35,394 nucleotides of DNA from Candidatus Dormiibacterota bacterium (GCA_003131685.1 PKWB01000112.1:179-35572), one strand, 5' to 3'; shown: positions 1 through 9,451, counted from the stretch's first letter. Numbers and translations: made by a program. Notes: generated from the letters alone by a model not told the origin.

Positions 1-1430
1 CCGAGGCTGTCGTTGACGGTCTTGAAGTCGTCGATATCGATGAAGAGCACGCCGACGTGCTGTCCCGTCTGCGCCAGCGCCTGCTCGACGCGCGAGCCGA
101 AGAGGAGCCGGTTCGCCATGCCGGTGAGTGGATCGTGCGACGCCTCGTGCTGCAGCTGCGCCTGGAGCACGGTGAGCTGCGACAGCGAGTGCTGCAGGCG
201 TCCGCGTTCGAGGATCACGCCGGTCTGGTTGGCGAGCATCTCGAGGAGGCGCAGGTCCTCGTCGTCGAAACCCGTGACCTCGCCGAGCCGGTTGGCGATG
301 AGCATGGTGCCGACCATGTTGTTCTCGCCGCGCAGCACGACAGCCATCGCATCGCGCAGTCCGCGCTGTTCGAGGAACCCTCCGGGGTCGCCGTCCGTCC
401 GGCCGTGCGTGCTCAGCAGCAGCGGCGAGTCGAGCAGCAGCCTGCTCATGAACTGCAGCTCGATGTCGTCGAGGGTGACCGGCGTCATGAAGAGCGTCGT
501 CTGCTCCTTGTCGACGGCGGTGCGAACCACGGCGTCGCGCTCGCGGGTTGGAAGGAAGGTGATCTCGGCTCGCTCCGCACGGAAGACCTCGCACGATTTG
601 GTCAGCAACGCGGCGACCGCATCGTCGACGGCCTCGGTGCGCTGCAGCTGTTTGCTCGACTGATAGAGGAAGTCGACCTGGTCGCGCTTCTCGCGCTCGG
701 CGACATAGAAGCGATAGGCGACGAAGACGCCCACGGTCGGAACCGCGAGCAACCAGAGCTCGGCCGGGTTCTCCCAGACGATGCGCACGCCGATCAGCGC
801 GAGACACGTGTTGACCAGCGTGGCCGCCTGCGCGAATCCAAAGGTCGAGGCGATTCCGGCGCGATCGACGCGCCCCTCGGAGAACGAGATGGCCACTAAG
901 ATCACCAACGACTGAAGCACTCCGCCCGCAAGGATCGCCACCAGGGTCCCGAGGAAGCTGATCGCGCTCAATGGATCGTGGTGATCGACGAGGCGCATGA
1001 AGAGCACCGCGGTGACGCTGTTGGCCACCGTGAAATTGGCGAGGTTGAAGGCCAGCTTCAGCGGTGACTGGCGGCGATGGACCTCCAGCGCCAGCGCGGT
1101 GCCGGCGACCATCGCGAGCACCACCACCAGCGGCGGTGCGAAGAAGAATCCGACGACCAGCGGCAGTTCACTCAACGAGAAGGAATGGGCGTCGCGCCGG
1201 AACTGGATGTGGACCACGAACACCTCTGCCGCACAGAACAGCGGGATGAGCAGCCACCAGGGAATCTGGCGCGGTGCGGGGATGACGTGGAGCTTCGAGA
1301 CGACGTCGACCAGCAGGAAGATGGCGGTCGCCACGAGGACCACGGTCAGAAGGTGGACTCGGTGTCCCCTCCGACCTGCAGCGGTGTGACCCGGGCCGCC
1401 CTCCGGCGCCTGGGCCTCGACCTCGGCCAT
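1..1430 (-). CDS. Diguanylate cyclase: N-terminal membrane region, GAF-like domain, GGDEF domain; C-terminus cut by window edge
   Basis: Reverse-strand reading from ATG at 1430 is open to the window edge; hydrophobic N-terminus, then ...NNMVGTMLIANRLGEVTGFDDEDLRLLEMLANQTGVILERGRLQ... (GAF-like), then HDPLTGMANRLLF...HVGVLFIDIDDFKTVNDSLG (GGDEF start). Absent from the ORF track because it is open-ended. Confidence 0.85.
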   Translation of the reverse strand, partial: MAEVEAQAPEGGPGHTAAGRRGHRVHLLTVVLVATAIFLLVDVVSKLHVIPAPRQIPWWLLIPLFCAAEVFVVHIQFRRDAHSFSLSELPLVVGFFFAPPLVVVLAMVAGTALALEVHRRQSPLKLAFNLANFTVANSVTAVLFMRLVDHHDPLSAISFLGTLVAILAGGVLQSLVILVAISFSEGRVDRAGIASTFGFAQAATLVNTCLALIGVRIVWENPAELWLLAVPTVGVFVAYRFYVAEREKRDQVDFLYQSSKQLQRTEAVDDAVAALLTKSCEVFRAERAEITFLPTRERDAVVRTAVDKEQTTLFMTPVTLDDIELQFMSRLLLDSPLLLSTHGRTDGDPGGFLEQRGLRDAMAVVLRGENNMVGTMLIANRLGEVTGFDDEDLRLLEMLANQTGVILERGRLQHSLSQLTVLQAQLQHEASHDPLTGMANRLLFGSRVEQALAQTGQHVGVLFIDIDDFKTVNDSL

Positions 1431-1548
1431 GCCCGAATACTGCGTGACGCCGACCAGCGCGGCACCCGTTGTGCCAGCCCTGTTTCCAAGCGGTAGCAGG
1501 GCTATCGGGAGCGCGACCTTCAACCTGCCGAAACGACGGAAAAGATCG

Positions 1549-3357
1549 CTAGCTCCAGTCGTACTCGGACCAGCTCGATCCCGACCAGGACGACCCCGAC
1601 CAGGACGCTCCCGACCACGAGGATCCCGACCACGAGGCGCCAGACCAGGACGATCCAGACCATGAGGATCCTGACCACGAGCCGCCGGACCAGGACGAGC
1701 CCGACCAGGACGAACCGGACCACGAGGACCCCGACCACGACGAGCCGGACCACGACGAGCCGTTGAAGATCCCGCCGTTCCAGGCGGTCCCGTTTGCCTC
1801 GGCCGCGGCGAGGGCCGTCGTGTCGACCGTGTTGCCGAAGATGTCCTGCTCGCCGTTGAGCTGGTTGCCGTTCATATCGACGACGTGATCGGTACCGCGC
1901 GACGCCTCGAGGCTGCCGGTGCCGTTGGACGTGGGCCACGTCTGCGCGGCGCTCGGCGTCGGCGCGTTGAGCACCCCCGCGAGGTTCAGCTCACCGCTGC
2001 CCTTGAGGTCGGTTGGGCCGTACATCTGATGCGTATTGGTGTCGAGGAGCGCCTTCACCTGGTCAGGCGTGAGGTTGGGCCGCTGGCTGAGCAGGAGAGC
2101 CGCCGCGCCCGAGACGACGGCGGCTGCCTGCGACGTTCCGCTCCCGAGGAAGAAGCGGTTGCCGACGGTGGCTGTGGATCCGTAGGTGTCGTCGACGAAC
2201 GATCCCGGGTCGCGCAGCGACACGATGTGGGTGCCGGGGGCAGAGAGGTCTGGATTGCGCGTGCCGTCGCCCTCGCTCGTGAAGGACGCGGGCCGGTGGT
2301 AGCGCACGTTCATGGTGTTCTCGGTGTTGGATGCACCGACGGCGATCACGTAGGGGTCGATCGCTGGGTCGTCAAGTCCGTTGGACCAGTTGCCCTGGTT
2401 GCCCGCGGCGACGACCACCACGATGCCGTGCAGCCACGCCTGCTCGGCGGCATATGCGACCGGATCGAGCACGTAGCTCTGGTTGCTGTCGGTGCCGTAC
2501 GACAGGTTGAGCACGCGGATGTTCATGCCGTTGTCGTGCTGATGCTGCACCACCCAGTCGATGGCGGCGAGCACTTGCGACACGTCGGTCTGACCGAGCG
2601 CATCGGCGACCTTCACGCTCACGATCTGCGCGTCGGGCGCCATACCGAGGAAGTGAGTGGAGTCGCTCGAGCTCACCGACGTCACCGCATTGTCGCGGCC
2701 GGCGATGATGCCGGCCATGTGCGTGCCATGGCCGAACGTGTCGAGATACTCGAGCGACGGGACCTGCGATTCGAACGAGAGATCAGGGCCGTTGACCACC
2801 TTGCCCGGGGTGCTGAGGCCGTCGACCGGGGTCACGCCCGAGTCGATCAGCGCAACGCCGACTCCCTGGCCCGTGAAGCCGGCGTTCCAGTAGGCGTGGG
2901 CCCCGTCCATCTGCTCGATGTTGTACATGGAGTTGACGTCGGTGGCCGCGTTGTACGCGTTGCTCTGCGTGCCCCAACCGTCGCCCTGGAGTTGCACCGG
3001 GGCGTTGAGCGTCACCTGCGCAACGGCCGGGTTGGTTTCGAGCTCGGGGACCGCGCCGGCCGGGACGTCCGCGACGATCGCATTGATGAGCGAGATGTGC
3101 TGCTGAATGTGACCGCCGAGCGACGTGATCTCCTGGTCGGCAGCGGCGATGTCGGTGGGCTGGGCTCGCACGATCACGGAGACGAGATTCGTGCCGGCAG
3201 CGGCGTGCGCTGTGGTGGCCAGAGCGCCCGCGCTGAGCATGAGAGCCGTGGCGGTCGCCATCGCGCTGACGCTGCGGCGCTTGCGATCGTCCCAACTGAT
3301 GCCGTGTACCGGAGCCATCCCCTGGCAACCCCCCGTTCTCGTGCCGGCTTGCGGCAC
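1549..3357 (-). CDS. Secreted S8 (subtilisin-like) serine peptidase with C-terminal SGSSW repeat tail
   Basis: Signal peptide; catalytic motifs ALIDSGV, GHGTHMAGIIAG and GTSQAAAVVSGAAALL; C-terminus (SGSSW)n. Start may be the internal ATG at 3318. Confidence 0.92.
   Translation of the reverse strand: MPQAGTRTGGCQGMAPVHGISWDDRKRRSVSAMATATALMLSAGALATTAHAAAGTNLVSVIVRAQPTDIAAADQEITSLGGHIQQHISLINAIVADVPAGAVPELETNPAVAQVTLNAPVQLQGDGWGTQSNAYNAATDVNSMYNIEQMDGAHAYWNAGFTGQGVGVALIDSGVTPVDGLSTPGKVVNGPDLSFESQVPSLEYLDTFGHGTHMAGIIAGRDNAVTSVSSSDSTHFLGMAPDAQIVSVKVADALGQTDVSQVLAAIDWVVQHQHDNGMNIRVLNLSYGTDSNQSYVLDPVAYAAEQAWLHGIVVVVAAGNQGNWSNGLDDPAIDPYVIAVGASNTENTMNVRYHRPASFTSEGDGTRNPDLSAPGTHIVSLRDPGSFVDDTYGSTATVGNRFFLGSGTSQAAAVVSGAAALLLSQRPNLTPDQVKALLDTNTHQMYGPTDLKGSGELNLAGVLNAPTPSAAQTWPTSNGTGSLEASRGTDHVVDMNGNQLNGEQDIFGNTVDTTALAAAEANGTAWNGGIFNGSSWSGSSWSGSSWSGSSWSGSSWSGGSWSGSSWSGSSWSGASWSGSSWSGASWSGSSWSGSSWSEYDWS
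1553..1764 (-). repeat. 15-bp-period tandem repeats encoding SGSSW pentapeptides
   Basis: Repeated gaccaggacga/gaccacgagga-type units on + strand; minus-strand translation SGSSWSGSSWSGSSWSG... Confidence 0.85.
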
Positions 3358-3503
3358 CGTGTTCCCGCCTCTGATCCGCCTGGGGTGAACGCTAACGGCG
3401 CAAGGTCAGGGGAAATCCGGCCGCCATCGTTCTGCGACCGGGTGATCGGATTTTGGAGGCGCGGATCGGATGTCGCCGGATCGGCCGCCGGGGGTCCGGT
3501 GTC

Positions 3504-3884
3504 TCAGTGGATCACGGACAGGACGTTGCCGGCAGGATCCAGGAACCATGCGATATCGGGACCGGTGTTGTGGTCGCGGCCGCGCATGATGCCCTTCGCG
3601 TCCATCCCCGGAATGCCCTCGTAATGTTCGAATGTCACGCCTCGGCTGGTGAGATCGTCAACCGCCGCGTCGATGCCCTCCACCGCGAAATTCAGGATGG
3701 TAAAGCTCGCCGGCTGGTGGTCCTCCTTGGGATAGACGAACACGGTGCCGCCGCCGGGCAGGTGCAGCCGTGCCCCGACACCGTCGGGGTCCACGGTGAG
3801 GCCCAGGGTCGTCGCGTAGAACTCCTTGGCGGCTGCAAGGTTGTCAACTGAGAAGCCGCTGAACGCTGATGTTGGATTGAACAT
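3504..3884 (-). CDS. VOC (glyoxalase/bleomycin resistance fold) family protein
   Basis: 126 aa, FSGFSVDNLAAAKEFYATTLGLTVD...GNVLSVIH pattern. Confidence 0.85.
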   Translation of the reverse strand: MFNPTSAFSGFSVDNLAAAKEFYATTLGLTVDPDGVGARLHLPGGGTVFVYPKEDHQPASFTILNFAVEGIDAAVDDLTSRGVTFEHYEGIPGMDAKGIMRGRDHNTGPDIAWFLDPAGNVLSVIH

Positions 3885-3985
3885 CCTGTTGCTCCTGTGT
3901 CTGATTCGAGCGGATCGACCCGCCGCTACTTGATGAAGAGATCGCCCGAGTGCGCCGGAATCGTCTCCGAGGTCACGGTCTTGCT

Positions 3986-4780
3986 TCAGCCATAGCCCGC
4001 GGCGTCGGATGCGACGCGCTGAGCGAGGTAGACGGGAATCGCGGACGCGATGATCACGCCGAGTGCCACCGCATTGACAATGGGCAGCTGATTCGGGCGC
4101 GAGAGGTTTGCGACGATCCAGATGGGGAGGGTCTCATTGAAGCCCGCGGTGAACGTGGTCACGATGATCTCATCAAATGAGAGCGCGAAGGCGAGGAGCG
4201 CCCCCGCGATCAGCGCGGACCGAATCACCGGCAGCGTGACAAATCGAAACGTCTGGAGGGGATCCGCGCCCAGGTCGGCCGAAGCCTCGACCAGCGATCC
4301 AGGGGTGCGACGCATTCGGGCGATGACGTTGTTGTAGACCGTCACCACACAGAAGGTGGCGTGGCCGACGATCAAGGTGAAGAGGCTGAGCCCGCCGAAC
4401 AGCGTGCGGAAGGTCGTGTTCAAGGCGATGCCGGTGACGATGCCCGGGAACGCGACGGGAAGGATCACCAGGAAGGACACGACATTGCGACCGAAGAAGT
4501 GATAGCGGTGCACCGCAGCGGCGAGCAGACTGCCGAGCACCAGTGCGATCCCTGTGGCGATCAATCCAACCTGGACGGAGAGAACCAGCGCGCTCCTCGC
4601 GCCGGGATTCCCGATGGCTGCCTGGATCCACTGCAGCGTGAGGCCCGTCACCGGCCATTTCTGACTCTTCGATGGATTGAAGGCATAGAGGACGATGAGC
4701 AGGATCGGCACGTAGATCACGACGAGGAGGCATCCCGTGGAGCCCACCAGCACCACGCGGAGTCGTCGCGAGAGCTGCAC
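3986..4780 (-). CDS. potC: ABC transporter permease, PotC-like (spermidine/putrescine type)
   Basis: GTG start at 4780; multiple TM segments; EAA-type motif LVEASADLGADPLQTFRFVTLPVI. The 542-aa track ORF starting at 5614 is an extension of this frame over potB. Confidence 0.85.
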   Translation of the reverse strand: MQLSRRLRVVLVGSTGCLLVVIYVPILLIVLYAFNPSKSQKWPVTGLTLQWIQAAIGNPGARSALVLSVQVGLIATGIALVLGSLLAAAVHRYHFFGRNVVSFLVILPVAFPGIVTGIALNTTFRTLFGGLSLFTLIVGHATFCVVTVYNNVIARMRRTPGSLVEASADLGADPLQTFRFVTLPVIRSALIAGALLAFALSFDEIIVTTFTAGFNETLPIWIVANLSRPNQLPIVNAVALGVIIASAIPVYLAQRVASDAAGYG

Positions 4781-4782
4781 GC

Positions 4783-5682
4783 CTAGAGGGCCTCGAAGGC
4801 GCCGGCCCGGCGCGCGAGCAGCAGATAGACGACCATCACGAGCACCGGGACGGTGGCGAACGCCGCTGCCAGCGGGAGGTCGCCCACGACACCGAGGTTG
4901 TCGTAGATGACACTCCCGATGAACTGCGTGCTCGATACCTGGCTCACGGCGATGTAATCGCCGAGCGTCAGCGAGAAGGTGAAGATCGATCCGGCCACGA
5001 GTGCCGGGAACACCAGTGGCAGGACCACCGAGCGGAACGTGTGCCAGGTGCGAGCGCCGAGGTCGGTCGACGCCTCGAGAAGCGAGGTGGGCACGCGTTC
5101 GAAACCGGCCGCGAGCGGCAGGATCATGTACGGGAGCCAGATGTAGGAAAGGACGAGGTAGACAGCCACCTCGCCGAACCCGGGCCCGGACAGGTGGAGC
5201 GGCTTCAAAAGCCAGTTGAGGACACCGCCGTCGGAAAGGATGAGGCGCCAGGCGAGGATCTTGACGAGGTAGCTCGTCCAGAGCGGCATCAAGACCAGGA
5301 CGCCCAGGACCGACCGGAGCTTGGGGCCGGCGAGCTTTCCCATCACGAAGGCGATCGGAAAGGCGAGAACGGCATCGGTGATGTTGACCAGCGCCGCGAT
5401 CATCACCGTCCGTCCCGCGATGCTCCTGTACACCGGGTCGGAGATCAACGCCACGAAGTTCTCGAAGCTGAAGGTCTTGGTGATCGTGAAGGTGATGTTT
5501 GCGTCGTAGTGCCAGAACGCTGCGGCGAACAGCACCGCGAGCGAGCCGAGGTAGAACACAACCAGCCACCCGACTGGCGCGGCGAGCAGGGAGGCAACCC
5601 GGATCCTCGGCCACCGGGCGAGGATCCGGGCGATGCGGCGGGTCAGCGTCGGCCGGGTGGTCGACAGCTGGCCGGCGCTCAT
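4783..5682 (-). CDS. potB: ABC transporter permease, PotB-like
   Basis: 299 aa, TM segments, EAA motif LLEASTDLGARTWHTFRSVVLPLVFPAL; 2-nt gap to potC. Confidence 0.87.
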   Translation of the reverse strand: MSAGQLSTTRPTLTRRIARILARWPRIRVASLLAAPVGWLVVFYLGSLAVLFAAAFWHYDANITFTITKTFSFENFVALISDPVYRSIAGRTVMIAALVNITDAVLAFPIAFVMGKLAGPKLRSVLGVLVLMPLWTSYLVKILAWRLILSDGGVLNWLLKPLHLSGPGFGEVAVYLVLSYIWLPYMILPLAAGFERVPTSLLEASTDLGARTWHTFRSVVLPLVFPALVAGSIFTFSLTLGDYIAVSQVSSTQFIGSVIYDNLGVVGDLPLAAAFATVPVLVMVVYLLLARRAGAFEAL

Positions 5683-5703
5683 CTCAACACCCGGCGCCGA
5701 TGT

Positions 5704-6888
5704 CTATCCCTTGATGTCGGTCCAGGCATGCAGCCAGTCCGAGTAGCCCTTGCAGACGTTGCCTCTGCTGTCGCCGCAATTGGTGAGCGGAACCTTCCAG
5801 AGCGCCAGGTTGTGCAGGTAGATCGCATCACCAACGTGGTACGTCGCGCAGAACGTGGGGTCGGTCTTGGCGATGATGTCGCAGGCCTTGAGGTTCGCGG
5901 GAGCCTCTCCGAACCACTGGGCGACCTGCGCCTGCACGGCGGGGCTGGTGATCCAGTTCATCCAGAGGTACATGCAGTTCGGATGCGCAGCATGCGAGTA
6001 CATCATCCACGTGTCGGACCACCCGGTCGATCCCTCCTTGGGGACTGTGACCGCGACTGGGGTCGGGTTCTTGTCGGTGAGGAGGAGGTTCGCGATGACC
6101 TGCCACGTGGTTCCGACCACCGAGTCGGCGTTTGCGAATGCGGACTGCTCCTTGGTGTAGTCGGACCAGTACGTGCCGATCACCGTGTGCTGTGCCTTGA
6201 GCAGGTTGACCGTCGCGTTGAACTGGGTCGTGTCCAGCTCATAGGGATCGGTGATGTGCAGGTCGGGTCGCGTCGATTTCAGGTAGAGCGCCGCATCCGC
6301 GATGTAGATGGGATCGTCGTAGGCGGTGATCTTTCCCTTGTAGGGAGAATTGGGATCGAAGACGACGCCCCACGAGTCCGGCGCCGGCTTGACGATATCG
6401 GTACGCCACATCAGCAGGTTGGCGCCCCAGCCGTGCGGCACGCCATAGTGCACGCCGTTGTATGTGTTGTACGGCTGGTCCTTGAGGCTCGGGTTGATAT
6501 CCGCGTAGTTGGTCAGCAGGTTGACGTTGATCGGCGCGGCAGTGCCACCGGCCATGAGCCGCAATGTGGCGTTGCCCGACGCCGAGACGCCGTCATATTG
6601 GCCGGTCTCCATCAGCGCGACCATCTCGTCGGATGTATTGGCGATTTTGGCGTTGACCTTGCACCCTGTCTGATTCTGGAACGGCGTCACCCAGTCGACG
6701 GTCGGGTCGTCCTGTCCCGCCTCTGCGTAACCGGCCCATACGATGATGTTGAGCGCACCCTCGCCGGGGCCGATCTTGGTGAGCATGGCGGGCCCGCTGC
6801 TGCCGCCCGGCGATGCGGAGCCGCATGCGGCGATGCCCAGGGATGCGCACGCTGCGCTGACCCATAGTCGCGACCTGCGAGTGATCAT
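5704..6888 (-). CDS. potD: Extracellular solute-binding protein, PotD-like lipoprotein
   Basis: Lipobox-like ASLGIAACGS; ALNIIVWAGYAE...; position within pot operon. Confidence 0.85.
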   Translation of the reverse strand: MITRRSRLWVSAACASLGIAACGSASPGGSSGPAMLTKIGPGEGALNIIVWAGYAEAGQDDPTVDWVTPFQNQTGCKVNAKIANTSDEMVALMETGQYDGVSASGNATLRLMAGGTAAPINVNLLTNYADINPSLKDQPYNTYNGVHYGVPHGWGANLLMWRTDIVKPAPDSWGVVFDPNSPYKGKITAYDDPIYIADAALYLKSTRPDLHITDPYELDTTQFNATVNLLKAQHTVIGTYWSDYTKEQSAFANADSVVGTTWQVIANLLLTDKNPTPVAVTVPKEGSTGWSDTWMMYSHAAHPNCMYLWMNWITSPAVQAQVAQWFGEAPANLKACDIIAKTDPTFCATYHVGDAIYLHNLALWKVPLTNCGDSRGNVCKGYSDWLHAWTDIKG

Positions 6889-8087
6889 GTTCCTGCCTCC
6901 AATTGCGTTCCTGGTGAACCCGGGCCGAGTGCCATGGTCTGATCACGCTGCCAGACGAGGCGCACCTCGCGGCCCTTCTGCGCTCGCGCATCCGTAGCTG
7001 TGGCGTTGACGTTCTGGGTGACGACGCTGAGCGTGTGGTCGGGTGAGACGGCCACGACGTACACCGTCTGCGCGCCGAGGTAGACGATGTCCCGTACCGT
7101 GCCAAGGACCGTGCATTCACCGTTGGCAATCGGCTCAGCCACGCCGACCATGCGGATCTTCTCCGGACGGATCATGAACCGGCGGCGCTCACCGATGATG
7201 CGAGCAGCGAGGTCGTCGTCGACGAGATTTGATGCACCCACGAACCCTGCTACGAACGGGGTCGCCGGACGCTCATAGATCTCCGACGGCGTGCCCACCT
7301 GCTCGATGCGGCCGGCACCGAACACGGCGATGCGGTCGCTGAGCGCGAGCGCCTCGTGCTGATCGTGGGTGACAAAGATGAACGTGATACCGGCGCCCCG
7401 CTGCACATCCTTCAGCTCTCCCTGCATCTCCTCACGAAGCTTGGTGTCGAGCGCCCCGAGGGGCTCGTCGAGCAGGAGCACGCGAGGGCGGTTGATGAGC
7501 GCGCGCGCCAGTGCAACACGCTGACGCTGCCCACCACTGAGCTCAGATGGCTTGCGCTTCTCGAAGCCGCCGAGGCGCATGGTCTCGAGGGTCTCCGACA
7601 CTCTCGCAGCGCGATCGCGACGGGGCACGCGGCGCACCCGCAGGCTGTAGCCGACGTTGTCCCCAACCGTCATATGGGGGAACAGGGCGTAGTCCTGGAA
7701 GACTGTATTGACGTCCCGCTCGAATGGGGGAATCTTGGTGACGTCCTTTCCGTGCAGCCGGACACTGCCGCTGGTCGGCCGCTCGAAGCCGGCGATGAGG
7801 CGAAGGGTCGTCGTCTTGCCCGACCCCGATGGGCCCAGGAGTGAGAAGAACTCGCCGTCCGCGATGTCCAGCGAGATGCCGCTGATTGCGACCTGGTCGC
7901 CGAATCGCTTGGTGAGAGCGACCAGGGACACAGCCGCCGGCGCGGCCACGCCGGTCGACCGACGCTCGCTTCCCTCCGCCACGTCCTCCCGAGCCAGCAA
8001 TGCTATTCCCCAAGTTCGGCGCGTGCGACGGGCTTCGGCAACCCGGTTCGCAAGCGCGTCGGTCGAGATGCTCGTCGCTGAGATCAC
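6885..8087 (-). CDS. potA: ABC transporter ATP-binding protein, PotA-like (with TOBE-like C-terminus)
   Basis: Walker A GPSGSGKTT, signature LSGGQRQRVALARAL, Walker B VLLLDEP; 4-nt overlap with potD. True start may be downstream of 8087. Confidence 0.88.
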   Translation of the reverse strand: MISATSISTDALANRVAEARRTRRTWGIALLAREDVAEGSERRSTGVAAPAAVSLVALTKRFGDQVAISGISLDIADGEFFSLLGPSGSGKTTTLRLIAGFERPTSGSVRLHGKDVTKIPPFERDVNTVFQDYALFPHMTVGDNVGYSLRVRRVPRRDRAARVSETLETMRLGGFEKRKPSELSGGQRQRVALARALINRPRVLLLDEPLGALDTKLREEMQGELKDVQRGAGITFIFVTHDQHEALALSDRIAVFGAGRIEQVGTPSEIYERPATPFVAGFVGASNLVDDDLAARIIGERRRFMIRPEKIRMVGVAEPIANGECTVLGTVRDIVYLGAQTVYVVAVSPDHTLSVVTQNVNATATDARAQKGREVRLVWQRDQTMALGPGSPGTQLEAGT

Positions 8088-8275
8088 CTCACGGGGGCGT
8101 TAAGTAGATTCGGCTGAGCGGTGTCTCGGGCCACCCCCTCGGCAGCTGGGGTGACGGTGGAAAGGGCGCGGTCGAGCGACAACCACCGCGGGGCCTGGGC
8201 CTACAATGCGGGACCGCATTCGCCTGGGCAGCGACGATTTACAACCCGTCCCTCCAAGCACCAAGGAAACAAATC

Positions 8276-8818
8276 ATGAAAGCGATTTGCATCAGCGTCG
8301 CGGCTGCAGGCGTCCTCGTCCTCGCAGCGTGCGGTGGCACCACGCCGACGGCGCAGAACTCGGGTACCGCGGCTCCCGCGTCGTCGTCGGCAGCGGGGTC
8401 GACGTCCGCCCACAATCCATGCACCCTCGTCACCGCGGCGCAGATCGAGCCTATCAACGGCGGCAGCGGCCTGACCTCGAGCAGCACGCCCAACGGAACC
8501 ACGTGCAACTGGATCGACCCGACCAACGCGGTCGACACCGCCGAGGTCGCCGTGCTGCCCTTCTCCGGCACACCAACTGCGGCCCAATTGCAGACGGCGG
8601 TGACCAATGCGGTGGGGGGCGCCACCGGAGGGAACGGCACGCCCGTGTCCGGCATCGGCAGCATCGCGCTCAAGGCGATCGCGGCGGTTTCGGCCACCTA
8701 TGCGTTTGCGGCGAACAACAGCATCGTCATCATCGCGGTGTTCTCGCAGAGCAACCCCGGGTCGGCGATGGATGCTCAGGTGCAGACGCTGGCGCAATCG
8801 GTCGCAGGTCAGATCTGA
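8276..8818 (+). CDS. Small putative lipoprotein, DUF3558-like
   Basis: Signal/lipobox VLVLAACGG; NPCTLVTAAQIEPINGG...TTCNWIDP pattern. Confidence 0.65.
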   Translation: MKAICISVAAAGVLVLAACGGTTPTAQNSGTAAPASSSAAGSTSAHNPCTLVTAAQIEPINGGSGLTSSSTPNGTTCNWIDPTNAVDTAEVAVLPFSGTPTAAQLQTAVTNAVGGATGGNGTPVSGIGSIALKAIAAVSATYAFAANNSIVIIAVFSQSNPGSAMDAQVQTLAQSVAGQI

Positions 8819-8865
8819 TTCGTCGGGGCGACTGACGATTCGTGTCATAACCGGCTGGCTAGGGC

Positions 8866-9172
8866 GTCGTGGGCACCGTCGTCGGCCTGGCGAGCGGCAG
8901 CGCCCGGCTGGGCCTGCTGGACGGCACCATCCCCACGGCGGTGTTCGGCGCCCTCTGTCTCGGCCCGCGTTGAGCCGCCCCTTGATGTTCCGCTTCGCGC
9001 TCGAAACCATCGGAGCTGAGACACCCAAGGGTCGTGACTTCGCCGACAGGTGGCGCTATCAAGGGTTCCGCCACGCCTTTCAGGTGACGACCGTGGCCTG
9101 GGGGCTCGCGTTTCTGGCAGAAGCGCTATGCAAGCCTTTATCGTCGAGGTGGCGCGTCAGGTCGCTCGACGA
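8866..9172 (+). pseudogene. Frameshifted remnant of VC0807-type membrane protein
   Basis: VGTVVGLASGSARLGLLDGTIPTAVFGALCLG in one frame, then ALSRPLMFRFALETIGAETPKGRDFADRWRYQGFRHAFQVTTVAWGLAFLAEAL in another, then MQAFIVE in a third; in-frame TAG upstream. Confidence 0.65.
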
Positions 9173-9264
9173 TGACTAGTCGATCAACTAGACAGTCGAC
9201 GGCATCCGTCATCGGGCATGTGAGCCGCGGACCCACCGAGGATTCCATGAGAACGGCCCGCCAC

Positions 9265-9294
9265 TTGACGCCCCCCCCCGCGCGAGACTAATGT
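9265..9294 (+). promoter_or_regulatory. Putative sigma70-like promoter (TTGACG-18-TAATGT) for leader copy 3 / liv operon
   Basis: TTGACG 9265-9270, TAATGT 9289-9294; predicted TSS near 9301-9303, where the leader begins. Confidence 0.5.
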
Positions 9295-9302
9295 ACGCCC
9301 CG

Positions 9303-9451
9303 GTTGTCCCCAGCGCTCGATCACTGTCCGTACGACAGTGGGGTGCTGAAGTCGGCCGCTACCCCCGGGGAACCTTCCTCAGAGAGCGGGCAGCGGCAGA
9401 ACGAGGCTCTGCCTCATCTAGCTGTCTGGTAGCTGTCTGGAGGAGCTCTGG
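9303..9451 (+). ncRNA. Candidate structured leader, copy 3 (diverged), upstream of liv operon
   Basis: 5' hairpin CACTGT/ACAGTG followed by GGGGTGCTGAAGTCG (compare copy 1 GGGGTGCCGGGAGTCG); ends with GGAGG 8 nt before a GTG; 149 nt = 138 + an 11-nt exact tandem duplication. Confidence 0.45.

Noticed and set aside
3320-3400. Possible structured 5' leader of the S8 peptidase (GTGCCG-CAAGC-CGGCAC hairpin)
   Set aside because: Single short hairpin overlapping the possible N-terminal coding region; no second copy or recognisable riboswitch motif.
1429-3624. Long + strand ORFs (e.g. 1429..1665 and 1885..3624) opposite the S8 peptidase
   Set aside because: High-GC antisense ORF shadows with Arg/Asp/His-rich low-complexity translations; the minus-strand peptidase has clear catalytic motifs.
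3986-5614. 542-aa minus ORF as a single protein
   Set aside because: Only the C-terminal part is a real permease; the N-terminal half overlaps potB in another frame. GTG at 4780 is a better start.
5041-6867. 608-aa + strand ORF
   Set aside because: Antisense shadow of potB/potD with no recognisable domain.
9322-9354. Local similarity of 'hairpin + GGGGTGC' to SAM-I/SAM-IV riboswitch cores
   Set aside because: The other conserved SAM-riboswitch core elements are missing from the short 5' segment, so this is probably coincidental.
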